Shown here in pieces: positions 1 through 9,542 of a stretch of 64,000 nt of DNA; position 1 is the stretch's first letter, and each line of letters begins with the position of its first letter. Under the pieces are notes generated by a model. It had not been told where the DNA came from, made no database searches, and saw nothing but the letters and a program-made list of their open reading frames with translations. Where the stretch lies: contig NZ_QMEL01000006.1 of the NCBI RefSeq assembly GCF_003390885.1, positions 62,001-126,000 of the forward strand. The letters run 5' to 3'. The stretch comes from Pelagibacterium sediminicola (GTDB taxonomy: Bacteria > Pseudomonadota > Alphaproteobacteria > Rhizobiales > Devosiaceae). Both the position numbers and the translations under genes were made by a program.

Positions 1-81
1 CACAGGAAAGGATTGCCGGGGCCATCCGGTTCACCTTTGATTCAGGGCCATCGGCAAAACTACGCAGCTTGAATTGGGGGA

Positions 82-2220
82 GTGCAGTTGAACGTGATGC
101 GACGAGACGGGACCGATAACGCCCTGGCGGTCGAGACGGTGCTCGATTCGATGCCGTATGGCATGTGCCTCTGGGGCAAGGATCACACGATCCTGCTGTT
201 CAACCATGCCTACGCCGCCGCATTCGGTCTTGAGGAGGGGGCGTTCCGGGCCGGAATGCACCTGCGCGAGGCGATAAAGCTGGTACTCGATGCCGGAAAC
301 TATTTCGGCTATTCGGTCGACGATCTTTACGAGAACATGCTCGAACGCTTCGACCGGCAGGTCGAGGGAGCGCTGCCCCGCGAATACCAGCAGGTGCTGC
401 GCGACCGGAACATCCGCACCACCTATTCGGCCCGCGCCGGGCTCGGCTGGCTCGTGACCCACGAGGATATCACCGACGCCAACGACCACATCACCGCGCT
501 CTCGCGCCGCGAAGCGGAACTCGCCAAGCAGGCCATGCGGTTCGAGACGGCAGTGGACAACATGGCCCACGGCCTGTGCATGATCGACCCCGATCACCGC
601 CTCGTCATCTGCAACTCGAACTATGCGAGCCTTTACGAGCTGCCCGAAGATCTCCAATGCCCCGGCACGCTTCTGACCGACATCATGGACTACCGCTTCG
701 ATAACGGCATGCGGCCCAAGGATGGCCCCATCGCCTTTCTCCAGCGCCGCGTGCAGACCATAACGGAAGGCAAGCGGGCCATCGATATCTGCGAGTTCGA
801 GAACGGCCAGATCATCTCGGTCGTCCATCAGCCCATGGCCGATGGCGGCTGGGTCGAAACCCATCAGGATATCACCGAGCAGCGCCGTTCCGAAGCACGC
901 ATCCATCACCTCGCCCGGCACGACGCGCTTACCGACCTGCCCAACCGGACTCTCTTCGCAGAGGAAATGGTGATGGCCGAATCCCGCGTGCGGCGCGGGG
1001 AAATGATGGCCGTTCTGTGCTTCGATCTCGATCACTTCAAGATCATCAACGATACGCTGGGTCACGCCATTGGCGATGCGGTTCTCAAGGAGGTCGCGGC
1101 GCGGATCAACCATACCAAGCGCGAGCACGAAACCGCCGCCCGGCTCGGCGGCGACGAGTTCGCCCTTCTGGCCGGCCCGCTCAAGGGACCGAAGGACGTT
1201 GCCGCGCTGTCGGAACGCTTGATCGCCGCGATCAGCGAACCCATGGATATCGAAGGGCATCGCGTGATGGTCGGCACCTCCATCGGCATTGCTATCGCGC
1301 CGACCGACGGGGAAATCGGCGAGACCCTCATGAAAAACGCCGACCTTGCGCTTTACCGCGCCAAGGGCGACGGACGGGGCAATTATCGCTTTTTTGAAAA
1401 GGGCATGGACGCCACCATGCAGCACCGCCGCCTGCTCGAAAGCGGGCTCAAGCTTGGGATTATCCGCGATGAGTTCTCGCTGGTCTTCCAGCCGCTGATG
1501 GAACTCGAAAGCAACCGCGTGTCATGTTTCGAGGCGCTGCTTCGCTGGGACAATGCCGAACTTGGCGTTGTCTCGCCGGTCGAGTTCATTCCGGTTGCCG
1601 AGGAAATCGGTTTCATCGTTCCGCTGGGTGAATGGGTGCTGCGTGAGGCCTGCCGGGTCGCTGCGACCTGGCCGGGCGAAACCCGCATCGCGATCAATCT
1701 TTCCCCCATCCAGTTCAAGAGCCGCCGCCTGCTCGATGTCGTGCGCGATGCTCTCGATGAGGCGGGACTGTCCCCGAACCGGCTCGAACTCGAAATTACC
1801 GAATCCGTCATGCTCGCGGATTCCGAACAGACCCTCGAAACGCTGCACGATTTGCGGGCCATGGGCGTGCGGATTTCCATGGACGATTTCGGCACGGGCT
1901 ATTCCTCGCTCTCGTACCTGCGCGCCTTTCCCTTCGACAAGATCAAGATCGACCGGTCCTTCATCGAGGACGTCGGCTCGACCGACGCCAATTTCGAGAT
2001 CATCAAGGCGGTCATCGCGCTTGGCCGGAGCCTTGGCATGTCGACAACGGCGGAAGGGGTGGAAACCGAAGCCCAGCTCGACGCCGTCCGCGCCCATGGC
2101 TGCGACGAGATCCAGGGTTTCCTCTTCTCGCGCCCCTTGAGCGAACGCGATGCCGCCGAACTCATCCATCGGCTATCACCCGGTGCTGCCGTAACGGGAG
2201 AAAAGCGCGAGGCGGGGTAG
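82..2220 (+). CDS. PAS-PAS-GGDEF-EAL cyclic-di-GMP signalling protein
   Basis: Predicted cytosolic enzyme that makes and/or degrades c-di-GMP. Two PAS-like sensor regions (about residues 15-130 and 150-270) precede a GGDEF domain (about 280-440; intact GGDEF at 356-360, metal-site FDLDHF upstream) and an EAL domain (about 450-700; EAL at 484-486, DDFGTG loop, TAEGVE catalytic Glu). Both catalytic halves therefore look intact. The allosteric I-site, normally RxxD five residues before GGDEF, reads REHE, so product inhibition may be weakened. No membrane segment is seen. The start is unsettled: GTG 82, TTG 88 and ATG 97 are in frame, and GGGGGA at 76-81 best fits TTG 88. It is convergent with the oxidoreductase downstream across a repeat. 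Confidence 0.9.
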   Translation: MQLNVMRRDGTDNALAVETVLDSMPYGMCLWGKDHTILLFNHAYAAAFGLEEGAFRAGMHLREAIKLVLDAGNYFGYSVDDLYENMLERFDRQVEGALPREYQQVLRDRNIRTTYSARAGLGWLVTHEDITDANDHITALSRREAELAKQAMRFETAVDNMAHGLCMIDPDHRLVICNSNYASLYELPEDLQCPGTLLTDIMDYRFDNGMRPKDGPIAFLQRRVQTITEGKRAIDICEFENGQIISVVHQPMADGGWVETHQDITEQRRSEARIHHLARHDALTDLPNRTLFAEEMVMAESRVRRGEMMAVLCFDLDHFKIINDTLGHAIGDAVLKEVAARINHTKREHETAARLGGDEFALLAGPLKGPKDVAALSERLIAAISEPMDIEGHRVMVGTSIGIAIAPTDGEIGETLMKNADLALYRAKGDGRGNYRFFEKGMDATMQHRRLLESGLKLGIIRDEFSLVFQPLMELESNRVSCFEALLRWDNAELGVVSPVEFIPVAEEIGFIVPLGEWVLREACRVAATWPGETRIAINLSPIQFKSRRLLDVVRDALDEAGLSPNRLELEITESVMLADSEQTLETLHDLRAMGVRISMDDFGTGYSSLSYLRAFPFDKIKIDRSFIEDVGSTDANFEIIKAVIALGRSLGMSTTAEGVETEAQLDAVRAHGCDEIQGFLFSRPLSERDAAELIHRLSPGAAVTGEKREAG

Positions 2221-2243
2221 GCGGTATCCGGCGTTTACAGCAA

Positions 2244-2386
2244 GCATCGCTGGCCCCCTCACCCGACCTCCGCTTCGCTTCGGCCACCTTCTCCCGCAAG
2301 GGGAGAAGGGGAATCGGGGCTCCTCGGCTCTTGAGCCCCCCTCTCTCCTTGCGGGAGAGGGGTTGGGGTGAGGGGGCTGCGATGCC
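2244..2386. repeat. Family A hairpin repeat, copy A1
   Basis: GC-rich element bounded by inverted GCATCGC/GCGATGC ends. It holds two hairpins: CTTCTCCC...GGGAGAAG-like, then CTCTCCTTGCGGGAGAG-like, separated by a spacer containing CGGCTCTTGAG. The same architecture recurs at seven other full or partial sites in this window. It fills the gap between two convergent genes, where it could act as a bidirectional 3' end structure. Confidence 0.85.
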
Positions 2387-2413
2387 TCCCCAAACGCAGA
2401 GTGCCCACAGGCC

Positions 2414-3673
2414 CTAACGCCGATAGCTCCCCGCGAACCGGTCCATCCCGAACGGCGCGATGTCGATGGCCGGTTTTTCCCCCGTCATCACCTGCGCCAG
2501 AAGGTGGCCCGTTGCAGGCCCCAGCGTGAAGCCGTGATGGGCGTGCCCGATCCCGGTCCACAGGCCACGATGCTTGGGCGCGGGGCCGATGATCGGCATC
2601 ATGTCCGGCGTGCAGGGCCGCGCGCCCTTCCACGGTTGCGGATCGAGCCGTTCCCCGAGCGGGAACATTTCCCTTGCCGCCTTTTCCGCGCGGCCAAGCT
2701 GGATGGGGGAGGGGGCGGCGTCGCGCATGGCAAATTCCGCACCCGTCGTCAGCCGGATGCCCCGCGCCATCGGCGCGAGCAGATAGCCGATATCGGCATC
2801 GATGATCCAGTTGTTGAGGGTGGCGCCGCCCTCGGTGCCGTAATGCATGTGGTAGCCGCGCTTGACGAACAGCGGCAGCCTGTAGCCCAGCGGTTCGAGC
2901 ACTTCCGGCGCCCATGGCCCAAGGGTAACGACCGCCTCCCGGCCCGAAACCTTCTCGCCCTCGATTTCGACCGCCCATCCATCGGCGTCCTGGTGCAGAT
3001 TTTTGGCCGCGCCGTGCCTGAACTGCCCGCCAAGCGATTTGTAATACTCGAAATAGGCCGCGACCAGCGCGCCGGGGTCCTTGATCGTCCACGGATCGGT
3101 CCACTGGATCGCACCCGCCAGCTTGATACGGAAATCGGGCTCGATCGCCGCAACGTCATCGCCCGACAGCAGGGCGTGGTTGACCCCGTAAAGCTCGTGG
3201 TCTTCCTGCGCCCTTATTTCCTCTTCGCGCAGCTTGCCTTCGTTGCGGAACCCCAGCAGCCAACCCTTTTTGACCACCAGATCCTCGGCGCCGGATGCCG
3301 CGATCAGGTCGGCGTGTTCATCGATCGAAAGGCCGATCAGTGGCGCATAGCTCTTGACGATCTTTTTGTAGTGGCTGGGCGAGGACTCCCACCAGTATCG
3401 CAGCAGGGGCGGCGTGATGCGGGGCAGGGCCAGCGGATCGTATCGCGCCGCTGTCGAAAGATGCAGCCCCACCTGCATCAGCATCGCAAGATCGCGCGGG
3501 AAGGCGTGCGGGCGCACCCCTTCGCGCTGGATGATCCCCGCATTGCCAAACGAGGTCTCGAGCCCCGGCTCGCGCTTGTCCACCAGAAGGACGGACCGCC
3601 CCCGCCGCGTGAGATGAATGGCGGTGGAAACCCCGACGATACCGGCGCCGAGAACTATCACATCGTATTTCAT
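2414..3673 (-). CDS. DadA-like FAD-dependent D-amino-acid oxidoreductase
   Basis: 419 residues of the DAO/DadA flavoprotein family. The N-terminus has the dinucleotide motif GAGIVG (residues 9-14) followed by an acidic strand end (LLVDK). The C-terminus has the family pattern ARPCTPDMMPIIGP and a second FAD-contacting stretch around WTGIGHAHHGFTLGPATG. It is expected to oxidatively deaminate D-amino acids (or related amines) and pass electrons to the respiratory chain; the substrate cannot be read from sequence. Only 8 bases separate it from the yejA-like stop, so it is probably the last gene of the peptide-importer operon. That suggests it handles D-amino acids released from imported peptides (inference). 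Confidence 0.85.
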   Translation of the reverse strand: MKYDVIVLGAGIVGVSTAIHLTRRGRSVLLVDKREPGLETSFGNAGIIQREGVRPHAFPRDLAMLMQVGLHLSTAARYDPLALPRITPPLLRYWWESSPSHYKKIVKSYAPLIGLSIDEHADLIAASGAEDLVVKKGWLLGFRNEGKLREEEIRAQEDHELYGVNHALLSGDDVAAIEPDFRIKLAGAIQWTDPWTIKDPGALVAAYFEYYKSLGGQFRHGAAKNLHQDADGWAVEIEGEKVSGREAVVTLGPWAPEVLEPLGYRLPLFVKRGYHMHYGTEGGATLNNWIIDADIGYLLAPMARGIRLTTGAEFAMRDAAPSPIQLGRAEKAAREMFPLGERLDPQPWKGARPCTPDMMPIIGPAPKHRGLWTGIGHAHHGFTLGPATGHLLAQVMTGEKPAIDIAPFGMDRFAGSYRR

Positions 3674-3681
3674 ACTTGCCC

Positions 3682-5535
3682 CTATCGTGCAGTGCCGCCT
3701 GTCGCAGCCGCCTTTTCCTCATCCCACCACCAGATCTCGGGGAAACCGATGGCATAGTAGGGAAGCTCCTCGGGATGGCTGAACCGGTTCCAGTGCGCGA
3801 TGCGGAACACGTTGCTCGTATATGTCGGCACGATGAAGTGATTCCACAAAAGGACGCGGTCGAGCGCCTTTGTCGCCGCCACCAGCGTTTCCCGGTCCGG
3901 CGCAAAGATGATGCGGTCGATCAGATGGTCGATGGCCGGGTCCGATATCCCTGCGTAGTTGCGCGAACTGTCGACATCGGCCGACGAGGACCCCCAGAAA
4001 TCGCGCTGCTCGTTGCCCGGCGACATGGACTGGGCCCATGACGCATAGATCACATCGTAGTCCCGTGCGCGGACGCGGTTGATATATTGCGGCGAATCCA
4101 CCGTGCGCACCGTGACGTTTGCCCCGATGGTATTGAGGTTTTCCGCAAAGCTCAGGGCAACCGCTTCCAGCAACGGCCCGTTGAGCAGGATCTCGAAGCC
4201 GAACTGCGTGCCGGCTTCATCGACGAGCCGCGTGCCGTCAAGCCGATAGCCCGCCTCGTTGAAAAGCCTCAGCGCCTCGCGCAGATTCTCGCGTGAGGCA
4301 TCCTCGTCCCCCCCGACCGGATTGGTGTAGCGTTCCGTGAACACTTCGGGCGGAACGCCGTCCCGTACCTCTTCGAGAATTTCCAGTTCGAGCCCTTCGG
4401 GCAACCCTTCATGGGCAAGCTCGGAGTTGAAGAAATAGGAATCGATGCGCTGGTAGAGCCCGTAGAACAGCGTGCGGCTCAGCTCCTCGAAGTCGAACGC
4501 GTAATTGAGCGCTTCGCGCACGCGCATATCCTGGAACTTCTCCTCGCGCAGATTGGGCAGGAAGCCCAGCATCAGCCCCGCGCTGCGATAGGGTTCTTCG
4601 AATTCCTCGCGCACGATGCGCCCGTCATTGACCGCGGGAAAGTCGTAGGCCGTAGCCCAGCGGCGTGCGGTGTTCTCGAGCCACCAGTCGAATTCATCGG
4701 CCTTGAAGGCCTCGAACATGATGGTCGAATCGCGGAAATACTCGACGCGGTATTCGTCGAAGTTCGAGGACCCGATATTCACCGGAAGGTCGGCTCCCCA
4801 GTAATCCTCGACCCTGCGGAACGTGACCGTGCGGCCCGGCACGAAGCTCTCCAGCCTGTATGGGCCGGAGCCCAGCGGCGGTTCGAGCGTCGAAGCGCGG
4901 ATGTCGCGTTTCTCCCCATTGGCGTTCTCGCCTTCCCACCAGTGCCTGGGCAGCACGAGCAACTGGCCCATGATGTGGGGGAGTTCGCGGTTTCCCGTTT
5001 CATCGAACCGGAACGTGACTTCTCCGGGCGCCGGGATTTCGACCTCGCTCACATTGGCATAATAGCTCTGATAGAACGGGCTGAGTTCAAGCAGCGTCTC
5101 GAAAGACCAGACCACATCCTGGGCTGTCACGGGTTCCCCATCGTGCCAACGGGCATCGGGGTCCATGCGGAAGGTGACCGAGGAGTAATCGTCGGGGTAG
5201 CGCAGGGCATCGGCCAAAAGGCCGTATTGGGTGTAAAGCTCGTCCTGCGAACTGGTCATCAGGGTCTCGAACAGCAGCCCCAGTCCGGTGGCCGTCTCGC
5301 CTTGGGGCAGTATCGGATTGAACGTATCGAACGTCCCCTGCGCCGAAAGGCGCACGGTACCACCCTTGGGTGCGTCGGGGTTGACGTAATCGAAATGCGG
5401 AAAGCCTTCAGGGTATTTCGGCGCCTGCTCGGTGAGATCGGTGGCATGAAGCCAGCCGCTGTCGTCCTGCGCGTGGAGTGGCATCGCAAGGCCCATCAGG
5501 GCGGCAAGCGAAAGTCCGATGGCGAGGGGTTTCAT
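3682..5535 (-). CDS. yejA: Periplasmic peptide-binding protein of a Yej-type ABC importer
   Basis: 617-residue family 5 extracellular solute-binding protein (oligopeptide/microcin C type). A signal peptide spans about residues 1-22 (hydrophobic core, then AMPLHAQ, cleavage before DDSG). The mature part has the family start TDLTEQAPKYPEGFPHFDYV and the SBP_bac_5 core, including FRMDPDARWHDGEPVTAQDV. The frame is open further upstream, but ATG 5535 is chosen because it begins the signal peptide and has GGAG about 8 bases upstream. It lies last among the transporter genes, 70 bases after the ATPase, followed closely by the DadA-like gene. In Yej systems this subunit captures peptides in the periplasm for the permease pair. 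Confidence 0.9.
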   Translation of the reverse strand: MKPLAIGLSLAALMGLAMPLHAQDDSGWLHATDLTEQAPKYPEGFPHFDYVNPDAPKGGTVRLSAQGTFDTFNPILPQGETATGLGLLFETLMTSSQDELYTQYGLLADALRYPDDYSSVTFRMDPDARWHDGEPVTAQDVVWSFETLLELSPFYQSYYANVSEVEIPAPGEVTFRFDETGNRELPHIMGQLLVLPRHWWEGENANGEKRDIRASTLEPPLGSGPYRLESFVPGRTVTFRRVEDYWGADLPVNIGSSNFDEYRVEYFRDSTIMFEAFKADEFDWWLENTARRWATAYDFPAVNDGRIVREEFEEPYRSAGLMLGFLPNLREEKFQDMRVREALNYAFDFEELSRTLFYGLYQRIDSYFFNSELAHEGLPEGLELEILEEVRDGVPPEVFTERYTNPVGGDEDASRENLREALRLFNEAGYRLDGTRLVDEAGTQFGFEILLNGPLLEAVALSFAENLNTIGANVTVRTVDSPQYINRVRARDYDVIYASWAQSMSPGNEQRDFWGSSSADVDSSRNYAGISDPAIDHLIDRIIFAPDRETLVAATKALDRVLLWNHFIVPTYTSNVFRIAHWNRFSHPEELPYYAIGFPEIWWWDEEKAAATGGTAR

Positions 5536-5605
5536 GGCGAACTCCACAGCAAGGATATGAAAGGCGATCTTAACGCGTCCTGCGCGAATTTCGAGGCGTG
5601 AATTG

Positions 5606-7213
5606 TCACGGGGCCGCATCGTCCAGCGCGGCTGCGAGCAACGTCCTTGTATAGTCGTGCCGTGGGGCATTGAAAATGTCAGCGGTGGGCCCTTGCTCGA
5701 CGATTTTGCCCGCCAGCATCACGACGACCTCGGAGGCAAGCGCCCGTACGACGCGCAGATTGTGCGATATGAACACATAGGTCAGCCCGCGCTTTTCCTG
5801 CAGATCGCGGAGCAGCTTGACGATCTGGGCCTGCACGCTCATGTCCAGCGCCGAAGTCGGCTCATCGAGAATGATCAGGTCCGGTTCGAGCACCAGCGCC
5901 CGCGCAATGGCGATCCTCTGGCGCTGTCCGCCGGAAAATTCGTGCGGATAGCGGTGCCCCATCCCGGGGTCGAGGCCGACCTCCCCGAGCACTTCGGCCA
6001 CCCTTTGCCGCCGCTCGGAGGCCGAAAGGCCCCGCTGGTGGACCAGCAGCCCCTCGGCGATGATGTCCTCGACCGTCATGCGCGGTGAAAGCGACCCGTA
6101 GGGGTCCTGAAACACCACCTGCATGTTGCGCCGCAGCGGCCGCATCGCCTTCCATGAGCGGCCCGCGATGTTCTCGCCCAGAAAGATGACCCGGCCCCTG
6201 GACGACACCAGCCGCAGCATGGCGAGCCCCAGCGTCGTCTTGCCCGATCCGGATTCCCCTACGACGCCAAGTGTCTCGCCCCGTTTTACGGCGATGCTGA
6301 CCCCGTCGACCGCCTTGATATGCCCCGTCGTCTGGCGCAGCACGCCGGATTTTACAGGAAACCATACTTTCAAATCCTCGGTCGCGATGAGAGGGGCCCC
6401 GGTGGCCTGCGATGGCGGCGGCGCATCGAGCAGTTCTGCCGAAAGCAATTGCCGCGTGTAATCATGTTGCGGAGCGGCGAACAGCGCTTCGGTCGTGTTG
6501 CGCTCGACGATCTCGCCCTTCTGCATCACGCACACCGTGTCGGCGACGCGCCGCACGATCCCGAGATCGTGCGTGATGAACAGCATCGCCATCCCCATCC
6601 GCGCTTGCAGGCGTTTGAGCAGGTCGAGGATCTGCGCCTGCACCGTGACATCGAGGGCGGTGGTTGGCTCGTCGGCGATCAGCAGGTCCGGCGCGTTGGC
6701 CAGCGCCATGGCGATCATCACCCGCTGCCGCTGCCCGCCCGACAATTGGTGCGGATAGGCGCCGAGCCGCGATTCCGGGTCGGGAATGCCGACCGCATCG
6801 AGCAGCTCGAGCACCCGCGTCCGCGCCGCTGCTCTCCCCAGCCCCATATGGATCGATAAAATCTCGCTGATCTGCTTTTCGATGGTGTGGAGCGGATTGA
6901 GCGATGTCATCGGCTCCTGGAAGATTATCGAAATATCGTTCCCCCGCACCCCCCGCAGCGCCTTCTCGTCCGCATCGAGCAGGTTCCGGCCTTTAAAGAG
7001 GATTTCCCCTTTTGGATGATGCGCCGATGGATAAGGCAGCAGCCTGAGCACTGAAAGCGCCGTCACCGACTTGCCCGACCCCGACTCCCCGACCAGCGCC
7101 AGCGTCTCGCCCCTGGCGATATCGAAACTGACATCGCGCACCGCGTTGACGACGGTGTCACCCGTGCGGAAATCGGCATGGAGGTTGCGGATGGAGAGGA
7201 GGGGGGAGGTCAT
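5606..7213 (-). CDS. yejF: Tandem-ATPase subunit of the Yej-type peptide ABC importer
   Basis: 535 residues carrying two complete ABC ATPase domains fused in one chain, as in YejF. The N-half has Walker A GESGSGKS, signature LSGGQRQR and Walker B LLIADEP. The C-half has [16 protein letters not shown] and LIILDEP. Each half ends with the peptide-family HDYTR(Q/T)LL motif (oligopeptide-transporter C-terminal region). It energises import through the two permeases encoded just upstream. ATG 7213 is preferred: GGGTGA lies about 9 bases before it, and the upstream permease stops at 7219. A GTG at 7222 overlapping that stop is the alternative. Confidence 0.93.
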   Translation of the reverse strand: MTSPLLSIRNLHADFRTGDTVVNAVRDVSFDIARGETLALVGESGSGKSVTALSVLRLLPYPSAHHPKGEILFKGRNLLDADEKALRGVRGNDISIIFQEPMTSLNPLHTIEKQISEILSIHMGLGRAAARTRVLELLDAVGIPDPESRLGAYPHQLSGGQRQRVMIAMALANAPDLLIADEPTTALDVTVQAQILDLLKRLQARMGMAMLFITHDLGIVRRVADTVCVMQKGEIVERNTTEALFAAPQHDYTRQLLSAELLDAPPPSQATGAPLIATEDLKVWFPVKSGVLRQTTGHIKAVDGVSIAVKRGETLGVVGESGSGKTTLGLAMLRLVSSRGRVIFLGENIAGRSWKAMRPLRRNMQVVFQDPYGSLSPRMTVEDIIAEGLLVHQRGLSASERRQRVAEVLGEVGLDPGMGHRYPHEFSGGQRQRIAIARALVLEPDLIILDEPTSALDMSVQAQIVKLLRDLQEKRGLTYVFISHNLRVVRALASEVVVMLAGKIVEQGPTADIFNAPRHDYTRTLLAAALDDAAP

Positions 7214-7218
7214 TGCTG

Positions 7219-8313
7219 TCACCCGAATGTCTTGCGCGGATCGAATGCGTCGCGCACCGCTTCGCCTGCGAAAACCAGAAGGCTCAGCATGATCGAGATG
7301 ACGGCGAAGCCCGTAAGGCCCAGCCATGGCGCCTGGATGTTGTTCTTGCCCTGCGCCAGCAATTCGCCGAGCGAGGGCGAGCCGGGAGGCAGGCCGAAGC
7401 CGAGAAAGTCGAGGGCCGTCAGCGTCGTGATCGAGCCGCCGAGGATGAACGGCATGAAGGTGAGCGTTGCGACCATGGCGTTGGGCAGAAGGTGCCGGAA
7501 CATTATGGTCCAGTTGCCCACCCCCAGCGCCCGTGCCGCGTTGACATACTCGAAATTGCGCCCGCGCAGGAATTCGGCGCGCACCACTCCCACCAGAGCC
7601 ACCCACGAGAACAGGAGGATGATGACCAACAACACCCAGAAGCCTGGGACGATGACGCTCGAAATGATCAGCAGCAGGTAAAGCGAGGGGATAGAGGTCC
7701 AGATTTCGATGAAACGCTGGAACAGCAGATCCGTCCAGCCCCCGAAATAGCCCTGCACCGCCCCGGCCACCACGCCCACGACCGACGAGAGAAGCGTCAG
7801 CGTGACTCCGAACAGCACCGAGATGCGGAACCCGTAAACGAGCCGCGCAAAGACGTCGCGCCCCTGATCGTCTGTGCCCAGAATGTGCGAATTGCCCAGA
7901 ACGCACATGGCATCGTTCACCCCGTCTCGATGGCGCGCGCACACTTCTTCTGCCGGCATCATCCATGATGGCGGAGCAGGCGCGGGCACGGGCAGGGCGC
8001 TGTCCACGGTCCGGTGCGAATAGCGGAACAGCGGCCAGATCATCCAGCCATGCCCGTTGATTTCCTCCTGGATCACCCGCGAACGATACTGCGTCACTGC
8101 CAGGAACCCTCCGAACTTGCTTTCGGGATAGTCGACAACGATGGGAAACAGCAGTTCGCCCTTGTAGATTGCGATGATCGGGCGGTCATTGGTGATGAGT
8201 TCGGCAAAAAGGGTCAGCCCCACCAGTAAGATGAATATCCAGAAGGCCCAGTAGCCGCGCCTGTTGCGCCGGAAATTATCCAGCCTGCGCCGGTTGAGCG
8301 CCGAAAGCTCCAT
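7219..8313 (-). CDS. yejE: Inner-membrane permease of Yej-type peptide ABC importer
   Basis: 364 residues with an N-terminal membrane anchor (about 20-42), a long periplasmic segment typical of YejE, then the BPD_transp_1 core with at least five membrane helices. The cytoplasmic EAA-type loop is seen as EYVNAARALGVGNWTIMFRHLLPNA. The sequence LGTDDQGRDVFARLVYG is the DppC/OppC-like family signature. It pairs with the YejB-like subunit; the genes are 6 bases apart. The start ATG 8313 follows the yejB stop at 8320 immediately. Confidence 0.93.
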   Translation of the reverse strand: MELSALNRRRLDNFRRNRRGYWAFWIFILLVGLTLFAELITNDRPIIAIYKGELLFPIVVDYPESKFGGFLAVTQYRSRVIQEEINGHGWMIWPLFRYSHRTVDSALPVPAPAPPSWMMPAEEVCARHRDGVNDAMCVLGNSHILGTDDQGRDVFARLVYGFRISVLFGVTLTLLSSVVGVVAGAVQGYFGGWTDLLFQRFIEIWTSIPSLYLLLIISSVIVPGFWVLLVIILLFSWVALVGVVRAEFLRGRNFEYVNAARALGVGNWTIMFRHLLPNAMVATLTFMPFILGGSITTLTALDFLGFGLPPGSPSLGELLAQGKNNIQAPWLGLTGFAVISIMLSLLVFAGEAVRDAFDPRKTFG

Positions 8314-8319
8314 AGGCTT

Positions 8320-9444
8320 CTAGACCTCCCGCGTCTCGAAATCGATCCGGGGATCGATCCACATATAGGTGAGGTCCGAGATCAGCCCGATGACGAGCCC
8401 GGCGAGCGAAAACATGTAGAGCGTGGCAAAGACCACCGGATAGTCACGGTTGAGGACCGATTCAAAGCCTAAGAGGCCCAGTCCGTCGAGCGAGAAGATC
8501 GTCTCTATCAGCAGCGAGCCGCCGAAAAATGCACCGATGAATGCGCCGGGAAAGCCCGCGATGACGATGAGCATGGCGTTGCGGAACACATGGCCATAAA
8601 GCACCCGGCGTTCGGTCAGCCCCTTGGCCCGCGCCGTCATCACATATTGCTTGCGGATTTCATCGAGAAAGGAATTTTTGGTCAGGAGCGTCGTCGTCGC
8701 GAACGCCCCCAGCGCCATCGCCGTGATGGGCAGCGCAAGGTGCCAGAAATAATCCAGCACCTGGAGATGCAAGGGCAGGGTGCTGAAATTGGCCGAGGTC
8801 AGCCCCCTTAATGGAAAGATCGACCAGAAGCTGCCGCCCGCAAAGAGGATGATGAGCAGCACGGCGAACAGGAAGCCCGGGATCGCATAGCCGATGATGA
8901 CCACCCCCGAGGTCCAGAGGTCAAACCGCGATCCGTCGCGTACGGCCTTGGCAATGCCGAGCGGAATGGAAATGCCGTAGGAGATCAGCATCATCCACAG
9001 CCCCAGCGAAATCGAAACCGGCATCTTCTCGATGATGAGGTCGATAACGGAGATATCGCGATAATAGGATTGGCCGAAATCGAAGCGGATATAATCCCAG
9101 AGCATCTTGCCGAACCGCTCGAGCGGCGGGCGGTCGAACCCGTACTGGCGTTCGAGCTGGGCGATGAACTGGGGCGAGAGCCCCCGCGCGCCGCGATAGG
9201 CGCTGGGTTGCGTATCGGTGGTTTCGGCTGCCCCGCTGGTATCGATGCCGCTTTGGCCCGCAAAATCACCCTCGACGGTCCCCGTCACGCGTGAAAGCGC
9301 CTCGACGTTCATCCCGCTCATGCGCGCGATCGCCTGCTCCACCGGGCCGCCGGGCGCGAACTGGATGACGAGGAACGAGACGGCCATGATCCCCAACAGG
9401 GTCGGGATCATCAGCAAAAGGCGTCGTAGTATATAGGCGCCCAT
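8320..9444 (-). CDS. yejB: Inner-membrane permease of Yej-type peptide ABC importer
   Basis: 374-residue DppB/OppB-like permease. It begins with the family pattern MGAYILRRLLLMIPTLLGI, has a periplasmic insertion (about 65-125), and then the transport core with an EAA-type loop around TARAKGLTERRVLYGHVFRNA. It is the first gene of the yejBEF-yejA-oxidoreductase operon. ATG 9444 has GGGAGAG about 6 bases upstream. Known Yej systems import small peptides, microcin C and, in some alphaproteobacteria, peptidoglycan fragments; which applies here is not visible. Confidence 0.93.
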   Translation of the reverse strand: MGAYILRRLLLMIPTLLGIMAVSFLVIQFAPGGPVEQAIARMSGMNVEALSRVTGTVEGDFAGQSGIDTSGAAETTDTQPSAYRGARGLSPQFIAQLERQYGFDRPPLERFGKMLWDYIRFDFGQSYYRDISVIDLIIEKMPVSISLGLWMMLISYGISIPLGIAKAVRDGSRFDLWTSGVVIIGYAIPGFLFAVLLIILFAGGSFWSIFPLRGLTSANFSTLPLHLQVLDYFWHLALPITAMALGAFATTTLLTKNSFLDEIRKQYVMTARAKGLTERRVLYGHVFRNAMLIVIAGFPGAFIGAFFGGSLLIETIFSLDGLGLLGFESVLNRDYPVVFATLYMFSLAGLVIGLISDLTYMWIDPRIDFETREV

Positions 9445-9542
9445 AATCTCTCCCTCGGCTTGCGGCCCGCCGACCTCGATTCACGAGGCGCAGCATGTCG
9501 GTTTTTTGGTGGCAGGCCAAGGGCCTTGCGTCCCGGAGCAGA

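Noticed and set aside
31-1425. Long open frame on the minus strand opposite the GGDEF-EAL gene
   Set aside because: It has no recognisable domain and mirrors the high-GC codon pattern of the true gene; similar antisense frames occur opposite many genes here.
7214-7966. N-terminal extension of the YejF ATPase
   Set aside because: It is a shadow of yejE in another frame; the ATPase begins at 7213 with a ribosome site.
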